Under the pieces are notes generated by a model that did not search any database, was not told the origin of the DNA, and saw nothing but the letters and a program-made list of their open reading frames with translations. Shown here in pieces: positions 1 through 3,977 of a stretch of 5,766 bases of DNA (positions within the stretch are counted from its first letter, which is position 1; every line of letters begins with the position of its first letter). The position numbers were made by a program, and so were the translations under genes. The stretch comes from Saprospiraceae bacterium (lineage in GTDB: Bacteria > Bacteroidota > Bacteroidia > Chitinophagales > Saprospiraceae), in NCBI GenBank assembly GCA_020436865.1, contig JAGQXA010000894.1:1-5766 (forward strand), written 5' to 3'.

Positions 1-432
1 GAGGCCGTAGGGCTCGATACGCTGCAACTGGGCCCGTTCGCGCCCCCGGCCGACTGCGAGGCTCTCGACGGCTACCGGCTGATCAAGGAGATCGTTCCGG
101 AGCCGGGCATCGATCTGGCCGGTCTGAGGGCACAACTGGCGCCGTTTGCCGGCAAGGTCGGCCACTTTCTGCTTTCTCTCGACAAGTCCGGCGCCGACTG
201 GCCGACGCTGCAGAGCGGCAGACAGCCGTTGGGGCCCGCCGACCTTCGGCAGCTCTGTGAGGAATTTCCGGTGATCCTGGCCTTACCCTGCCCGGCCGGT
301 CAACTCGAGGAGTTGCTCGCCCGGATCAGGCCGGCTGCTATCGGCCTGCGCGGCGGGGAAGAGGAAAAGGTCGGCTACAAATCGTTCGACGAGCTCGACG
401 AACTGTTCGAGCTGCTGGCTATAGAGGTCTAG
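1..432 (+). CDS. TrpF-like (phosphoribosylanthranilate isomerase family) protein, 3' part
   Basis: The frame is open from the first base and ends at TAG, giving 143 residues of the C-terminal part; the start lies outside the window. The order of segments follows the second half of a TrpF (beta/alpha)8 barrel: GLDTLQL matches the 'VQLHG' strand, RLIKEI the next strand, HFLLSLDKSGADW the 'FLLD...GGTGK.FDW' strand and loop, VILALP the following strand, and AIGLRGGEEEKVGYKSFDEL the phosphate-binding end (DVSSGVE..PG.KD). TrpF converts phosphoribosylanthranilate to CdRP in cytoplasmic tryptophan synthesis. Here the motifs are degraded: QLHG reads QLGP, the GGTG loop is missing and SSGVE reads RGGEE. 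I therefore call family membership, not activity; a gene symbol would be unsafe. No other trp gene is visible. It converges on the MscS gene with a 20-bp gap. The family call is moderately sure; the reading frame is very sure. Confidence 0.6.
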   Translation, partial: EAVGLDTLQLGPFAPPADCEALDGYRLIKEIVPEPGIDLAGLRAQLAPFAGKVGHFLLSLDKSGADWPTLQSGRQPLGPADLRQLCEEFPVILALPCPAGQLEELLARIRPAAIGLRGGEEEKVGYKSFDELDELFELLAIEV

Positions 433-452
433 TAAACCGGCCGGGAAGCGGC

Positions 453-1265
453 TCAATTCCCTTTCATGTGCACGTCCACCTGCGGGAACGGGATGTTCAC
501 GCCTTCCCGATCGAAGGCCTTCTTCACCTGCTCGTGCATGTAGAAATAGACGTCCCAGTAATCTTCGTGCTTCACCCACACCCGCACGGCGAAATTGACG
601 GAACTGTCGCCCAGTTCCTTGACGAAGATCTCGACGCCGCGGTCGTGCTGAATGGTCGGATTGGCGTCGACCACCTTTTGGATCACGGCGCGAGCGGTAT
701 CGATATCGTCGCCATAGCTGATCCCGAAGGTCAGGTCGACCTTGCGCACGCCCGGCGCGGAGAGATTTTCGATCGGACCTCCGGAGATCGCCCCATTCGG
801 CACGATGATGATCCGGTTGTCGAGCGTGGTCAGGATGGTATTGAAGATCTGGATCTCCTTCACCGTGCCGGCATAGCCCTGGGCGACGATGAAATCGCCG
901 GTGCGGTATGGCTTGAAGAACAGGATGAGGACTCCGGCTGCAAAATGGCCGAGCGTACCCTGCAGCGCCAGGCCGATCGCAAAACCGGCGGCGGCGATCA
1001 AAGCCACGAAGGAGGCCGTTTCGATGCCCACGATCCCGGCGGCGCTGAACACCACCAGCACCTTCAGCAGCACGTTGACCAAAGTGGTCAGGAAGGGCCG
1101 CAGATCGGCGTCGACCTTGGCCTTCTCCATGCTTCTCTTCATCATGCCGACCAGTTGCCGGACGATCCAGAATCCGACGATCAGCACCAATATGGCGCCG
1201 ACCAGCTTGGGGGCATAGCTAATGGCAAAATCGTAAACTTTAGTGAGGAGGTCGTAATTTTCCAT
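453..1265 (-). CDS. mscS: MscS-family small-conductance mechanosensitive channel
   Basis: This encodes 270 residues, close to the 286 of E. coli MscS, an inner-membrane heptamer that opens under membrane tension and releases solutes on osmotic downshock. Hydrophobic segments lie at about residues 20-38 (TM1), 62-82 (TM2) and 85-117 (TM3). The pore helix contains AAAGFAIGLALQGTLGHFAAG, residues 91-111, which aligns with the E. coli pore helix and keeps the Gln-Gly hinge (Q102-G103). The beta domain follows, with FFKPYRTGDFI (116-126), GTVKEIQIFNT (133-143) and IIVPNG (153-158). The C-terminal alpha/beta domain includes ELGDSSVNFAVRVW (217-230) and ends in IPFPQVDVHMK. The E. coli gate residue Leu105 aligns with Phe95, while Leu109 is kept as Leu99. 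The start is the ATG whose first base is 1265; no Shine-Dalgarno is evident. The gene is divergent from recX and stands alone. Confidence 0.95.
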   Translation of the reverse strand: MENYDLLTKVYDFAISYAPKLVGAILVLIVGFWIVRQLVGMMKRSMEKAKVDADLRPFLTTLVNVLLKVLVVFSAAGIVGIETASFVALIAAAGFAIGLALQGTLGHFAAGVLILFFKPYRTGDFIVAQGYAGTVKEIQIFNTILTTLDNRIIIVPNGAISGGPIENLSAPGVRKVDLTFGISYGDDIDTARAVIQKVVDANPTIQHDRGVEIFVKELGDSSVNFAVRVWVKHEDYWDVYFYMHEQVKKAFDREGVNIPFPQVDVHMKGN

Positions 1266-1344
1266 GAAAAAGCGTTTTTTGAGTAAACTTGGAATTGGTT
1301 GGCCAAAATTTCGGGGAAATTCTTCTGCTCCCCAAGAATGAGTA

Positions 1345-1352
1345 CAAATTTA
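1345..1352 (-). promoter_or_regulatory. Possible -7 element for the MscS gene
   Basis: Read on the minus strand this is TAAATTTG, an exact match to the Bacteroidota -7 consensus TAnnTTTG. It lies about 80 bases upstream of the MscS start, inside the divergent spacer and just ahead of the recX ATG. No TTG/TTTG is found at the expected -33 spacing (that position falls in the start of recX), so this is a half-supported promoter. The spacer is AT-rich, which raises the chance of a random match. Confidence 0.3.
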
Positions 1353-1368
1353 TTCGCCCGATACCGTC

Positions 1369-1827
1369 ATGGATAGAGAAACCGCCTTACAGAAAATGCA
1401 GCGTTATTGCGCGTACCAGGATCGCTGTCATCGCGAAGCGCGCTACAAGTTGGTCGAGCTGGGCGTTTACGGCGACCTGTTGGAAGAGATCCTGGCCGAA
1501 CTGATCGCCGATAATTTCCTCAACGAAGAGCGCTTTGCCCGCTCCTTTGCCCGCGGCAAGTTCCGACTGAAGAAATGGGGCCGACAACGCATACTGCGCG
1601 AACTGAAGCAACGCGATGTTTCCGAATACTGCATCCGGGCCGGCCTTTCGGAGATCGACGAAGAGGAATATCGCGATACCCTCACGCAAGTGCTCGACGA
1701 CTATTTCGACAAACATCCTCAGGCCAACCTCTTTGCCTTGCGCCAAAAGGCCGTGCAACATGCCGTACGTCGCGGATTCGAACTCCATCTGGCCTGGGAG
1801 GCGGCGCAAAAACTGGCGCCTGACTGA
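1369..1827 (+). CDS. recX: Regulatory protein RecX
   Basis: This encodes 152 residues, the usual RecX length. RecX is a small cytoplasmic all-helical protein that binds RecA and its filament groove and limits RecA strand exchange and coprotease activity. The diagnostic core is at residues 50-97: FLNEERFARSFARGKFRLKKWG (50-71), then RQRILRELKQRDVSEYCIRAGLSEID, the 'DerFA...r...GprrI..eL..kgi' pattern of the family. The N-terminal CAYQDRC..EARYKLVELG (14-32) resembles Bacteroidota RecX proteins. The ATG at 1369 is the only likely start: an in-frame stop (TGA) lies at 1339-1341 with no ATG, GTG or TTG between. No Shine-Dalgarno is present. recA is not in the window, so recX is unlinked here or recA is beyond the edges; the immediate neighbours are a divergent channel gene and a small-peptide gene. 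No odd composition or truncation is seen. Confidence 0.95.
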   Translation: MDRETALQKMQRYCAYQDRCHREARYKLVELGVYGDLLEEILAELIADNFLNEERFARSFARGKFRLKKWGRQRILRELKQRDVSEYCIRAGLSEIDEEEYRDTLTQVLDDYFDKHPQANLFALRQKAVQHAVRRGFELHLAWEAAQKLAPD

Positions 1828-1839
1828 CCGAAGCCCGCG

Positions 1840-1855
1840 ACGCACACAGCGTTTT
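1840..1855 (+). terminator. Weak possible terminator after recX
   Basis: ACGC (1840-1843) and GCGT (1849-1852) can pair around a five-base loop, and the T run covers 1852-1855. It begins 12 bases past the recX stop. The stem is only 4 bp (5 with a G-T pair) and the T tract is short, so this is a weak candidate supported mainly by position. Confidence 0.2.
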
Positions 1856-1932
1856 GAAAAGTTGTTCGTTATCTTTAGGCTGGCAACCCACCAAACCCCA
1901 TTCTACAGAAACCTGACTTTTGACTTTTTTTG

Positions 1933-1965
1933 GTTGCCGCCTTGGGAAAAAATGGTAGATTTTTG
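1933..1965 (+). promoter_or_regulatory. Bacteroidota-type promoter for the double-glycine peptide gene
   Basis: GTTG at 1933-1936 is followed by exactly 19 bases and then TAGATTTTTG (1956-1965). This matches the Bacteroidota promoter layout of TTTG, about 19 bases, then TAnnTTTG, with one mismatch in each box (GTTG; TAGATTTT). Transcription would begin near 1970, giving an untranslated leader of about 55 bases. The surrounding 198-bp gap is visibly richer in A and T than the flanking genes. The assignment rests on consensus and spacing only. Confidence 0.5.
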
Positions 1966-2025
1966 TAGCGTCCCGGAGTTTTTCCAGGAGAAAATTTGTT
2001 CCACTTTCAGAGAAAAGACTACGTT

Positions 2026-2241
2026 ATGGCTAAGAAAAGACTTACACTACGGCACTTTGAGGCAGCGAAGTTGACGCGCGGGCAGGCCTCCCGCACCAAA
2101 GGGGGCTACAAGGAAGTACCCGGTCTGCCCGGCGGCACCGGCTCGGTCGGCCTCATCGATTGGGGAGAGATCGAGATCCGCCTGGTCGGCATGTCGGCAT
2201 TCGATTCCAAAGACACTTTCCTGCTACGCTTCTTCGGCTGA
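2026..2241 (+). CDS. Double-glycine leader peptide, candidate RiPP or secreted-peptide precursor
   Basis: This encodes 71 residues. Residues 1-27 (MAKKRLTLRHFEAAKLTRGQ...TKGG) look like Bacteroidota 'GG' natural-product leaders: a Lys/Arg-rich start, an L-x-L-x-x-F-E-x-x-K-L amphipathic helix, then K25-G26-G27. Such leaders are cut after Gly-Gly by a peptidase-containing ABC exporter (C39 type). The putative 44-residue core begins YKEVPGLPGGTGSVG, continues LIDWGEIEIRLVG and ends DTFLLRFFG. It has no cysteine, which argues against lanthipeptides, sactipeptides and disulfide bacteriocins; ester- or amide-linked graspetides or an unmodified peptide remain possible. No maturase or exporter lies in the window. 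ATG 2026 is chosen because the leader pattern starts there; an in-frame TTG at 1996, five bases after AGGAG (1986-1990), would add ten residues. A good promoter precedes it. The 3' end overlaps the convergent helical-protein gene by 18 bp. The gene is likely real; the role is inferred from the leader only. Confidence 0.7.
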   Translation: MAKKRLTLRHFEAAKLTRGQASRTKGGYKEVPGLPGGTGSVGLIDWGEIEIRLVGMSAFDSKDTFLLRFFG

Positions 2242-3771
2242 AGCGATCGCCTGAAATCGCTCTTGTACGACCTGTGCAAAGGGCTTGTCTTCGATCTTGC
2301 TATCGATCCAGGCGGTGATGTCGAATAGTTCCAACATCGCCCCCTCCTCCTTACTTTGAAACAGGCCGGCCAGGTCTTCCTTCAAGAGCTGATAGGCCTG
2401 TCTCGACTCCTTTCTAGAGGTCCACTTCTGACTATTGCGGATGAAGTTCAGTACTCTCCGTTCGTATTCGCGCACGTGCTCCTGCTTTTTCAGGAAGCGG
2501 TAGGTCGAGCGCACCAGCGAATCGAGCAGCATGCTGTTGCCCATTTCGAAATGCACGATCAGATTGAGGATGCGGGCCAGACTTTGCAGGTCTTTTCGCT
2601 CAATGTTGCCCGATAGATTCAGCCATTCGTTGAGGTATTCGAGCGCGCGACTGAAATCGCCGCTGCCGAAGCAGATGTAGAAGTACTGGAAAAAGAAGGT
2701 ATTTTTGCGAAAGGCCGCATCGTCGAAACGCCTTACCTCCTGCTGGTGCTCTTCCAGCACGCGCAGTCCTTCCTCGAAATCGCCCTTGACGATGCAAAAA
2801 CCGAGCTTGTTCATGTAGTATTGCCGGTGGATCTTCAGCTCGTCGTCGAGCGTGTTCGGCCGGATCTTCCGGAATTTCCTCAGACATTCCTCGACCTCCC
2901 CGTACTTTTTCAGCCAGCCGCAGCTAAAGGTCAGGTTGCTCAGGGCGGAAATGTACTCCGACATGTCCTCCTGGAGAAAATGGGGCTGCGATTCCATCAG
3001 ATCGAGCAAGCGCCGGGAGGTGCGGTAAAAGTGTCCGAAATCCTTTTGCGAGAAATAGTACAGCGAATAGATGCGATGGTATAACACCCGGGCCCGGTGA
3101 GTACCCGCCTTTTCTTCCGACGACAGGAGCGGATGCTCGAGGATCTGCCGGAGGGCCAAGGTCTGCACGGCGCTGCGCAGCGAGGCGTCCTTGCGCAAAC
3201 TGGTCAGCAGTTGCAGAAAGATATTGCGGTAAGCGGCGATGTTCTGCAAGTGCTCGAGGGCGCGTTGCTCTTCCGATTCGATGCGCGGCAATTCGCGGTC
3301 GAGGAAGGCGATGTCGGTTTGGGCGTAGGCAATGGCCTTCTCCCAGTTGAGCACTTCCACCAGGGTGTTGAACTGTTCGTATTTGCGCGCCAGCTTGCGG
3401 GTCTTGGCCAGCAGGTCCTTACAATCGTCGAACTGCGACCGCTTGTACAACACCCGCACGCTCTGCAGCATGCCTTTCAGGCGAAAGTCGATCGACGAGC
3501 GCTCGTCGTATCCCTGCAAACTCTTCAGAATGAGGTCGTACAGATAGGCTTTCAGTTCGGAATACTTTCGCCCTTCGATCGCCGCCGCGCCGTACACTGC
3601 CTGCTTCAGGGCCTCCTCGTCGAAAGCCTCCTGCGCCTCGATGGCATCGAACAGGCGCAGGTACTTGCTGTTCTTCTCCTCCTTGCCGGCAAAGAGCTTG
3701 AAGTAGCGCTTTTCGCTTCCGGACAGCGAATGCACGAGCCGGAACAACTTATTGGATGGCGTCTTGGGCAT
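2224..3771 (-). CDS. All-helical TPR-like protein, Bacteroidota family of unknown function
   Basis: This encodes 515 residues. The opening NKLFRLVHSLSGSEKRYFKLF (7-27), then YLRLFDAIEAQEAFDEEALK (37-56), and RKYSELKAYLYDLILKSLQ (68-86) match a widespread but uncharacterised Bacteroidota protein type that I recognise by pattern, not by function. The rest is helix pairs spaced like tetratricopeptide repeats: VRVLYKRSQFDDCKDLLAKTRKL (105-127), SNLTFSCGWLKKYGEVEECLRKF (278-300), NKLGFCIVKGDFEEGLRVLEE (321-341) and YFYICFGSGDFSRALEYLNEW (363-383). An alpha-solenoid for protein contacts is the likely fold. There is no signal peptide, membrane segment or catalytic motif, so it is probably cytoplasmic. 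The frame could extend 31 codons to 3864, but the family's N-terminus begins at the ATG at 3771 and a promoter lies within the longer version, so 3771 is chosen. It stands alone, with its own candidate promoter. Confidence 0.85.
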   Translation of the reverse strand: MPKTPSNKLFRLVHSLSGSEKRYFKLFAGKEEKNSKYLRLFDAIEAQEAFDEEALKQAVYGAAAIEGRKYSELKAYLYDLILKSLQGYDERSSIDFRLKGMLQSVRVLYKRSQFDDCKDLLAKTRKLARKYEQFNTLVEVLNWEKAIAYAQTDIAFLDRELPRIESEEQRALEHLQNIAAYRNIFLQLLTSLRKDASLRSAVQTLALRQILEHPLLSSEEKAGTHRARVLYHRIYSLYYFSQKDFGHFYRTSRRLLDLMESQPHFLQEDMSEYISALSNLTFSCGWLKKYGEVEECLRKFRKIRPNTLDDELKIHRQYYMNKLGFCIVKGDFEEGLRVLEEHQQEVRRFDDAAFRKNTFFFQYFYICFGSGDFSRALEYLNEWLNLSGNIERKDLQSLARILNLIVHFEMGNSMLLDSLVRSTYRFLKKQEHVREYERRVLNFIRNSQKWTSRKESRQAYQLLKEDLAGLFQSKEEGAMLELFDITAWIDSKIEDKPFAQVVQERFQAIASAEEA

Positions 3772-3835
3772 CGGGGAACCTCTTTCTGGAAAAACCGATC
3801 GCTCCGGCAAAAAGCTGCCGGCCGCCTCCAAAATA

Positions 3836-3864
3836 CAAAATTTAGAAACCTGACATATACTCAA
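3836..3864 (-). promoter_or_regulatory. Bacteroidota-type promoter for the helical TPR-like gene
   Basis: On the minus strand TTG (first base 3864) is followed by 17 bases and then TAAATTTTG (3844 down to 3836), close to the TTTG / TAnnTTTG Bacteroidota consensus. Transcription would start near 3829-3831, about 58 bases upstream of the chosen ATG at 3771. This supports 3771 over the longer frame beginning at 3864. The -33 box lies inside the left arm of the neighbouring inverted repeat. Confidence 0.45.
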
Positions 3865-3920
3865 GCGAAAGTGGTTTGGGGATTTCTAAGACGGTCAATC
3901 GGCATTCGCTTGAGAATATG
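3854..3920. repeat. Inverted repeat A of a compound palindromic element
   Basis: The 16-base arms at 3854-3869 (CATATACTCAAGCGAA) and 3905-3920 (TTCGCTTGAGAATATG) are reverse complements at 15 of 16 positions; the only mismatch is A-A at 3859/3915. The loop of 35 bases carries GTGGTTTGGGGAT, which recurs inverted in the adjoining palindrome. It sits between the promoter of the TPR-like gene and the end of the peptidase gene. Confidence 0.85.
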
Positions 3921-3921
3921 C

Positions 3922-3965
3922 CGACACCGAAGTGGTCAGGGATATCCCAAACCACTTCGGTGTCG
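3922..3965. repeat. Inverted repeat B, perfect 15-bp stem with inner palindrome
   Basis: CGACACCGAAGTGGT (3922-3936) and ACCACTTCGGTGTCG (3951-3965) are perfect reverse complements. The 14-base loop holds GGGATATCCC (3939-3948), itself a perfect palindrome. It starts 12 bases beyond the peptidase stop codon (read on the minus strand) and would fold into a very stable RNA hairpin at that gene's 3' end. No T tract follows on either strand, so it is not a textbook intrinsic terminator, though it could protect or define the 3' end of the mRNA. It could also be part of a small non-coding repeat element (MITE or REP type). Confidence 0.9.
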
Positions 3966-3977
3966 ATATATTTTCGT

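Noticed and set aside
440..452. Short hairpin GCCG/CGGC between the TrpF-like and MscS stops
   Set aside because: The stem is only 4-5 bp, there is no T tract, and GC-rich DNA makes such pairing common. It is not enough for a bidirectional terminator.
468..1286. 272-codon open frame opposite the MscS gene
   Set aside because: It lies antisense to a clear MscS homologue, and its product is a low-complexity His/Asp/Gly-rich string with no family resemblance. It is a by-product of GC-rich codon use.
1284..1291. TAAACTTG as a -7 box for recX
   Set aside because: It has one mismatch and no TTG at the -33 spacing, in an AT-rich spacer where such matches are frequent.
2026..2241. Calling the small peptide a class I lanthipeptide
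   Set aside because: The leader is similar, but the core has no cysteine, so lanthionine rings cannot form; no lanthipeptide dehydratase or cyclase gene is present.
3772..3864. N-terminal 31-codon extension of the helical protein (start at 3864)
   Set aside because: The extension does not match the family's start, and the likely -7 box lies inside it. The ATG at 3771 fits better.
3922..3965. Calling repeat B a rho-independent terminator of the peptidase gene
   Set aside because: The hairpin is strong and well placed, but no run of T follows on the minus strand, so I list it as a repeat and mention the possible 3'-end role.
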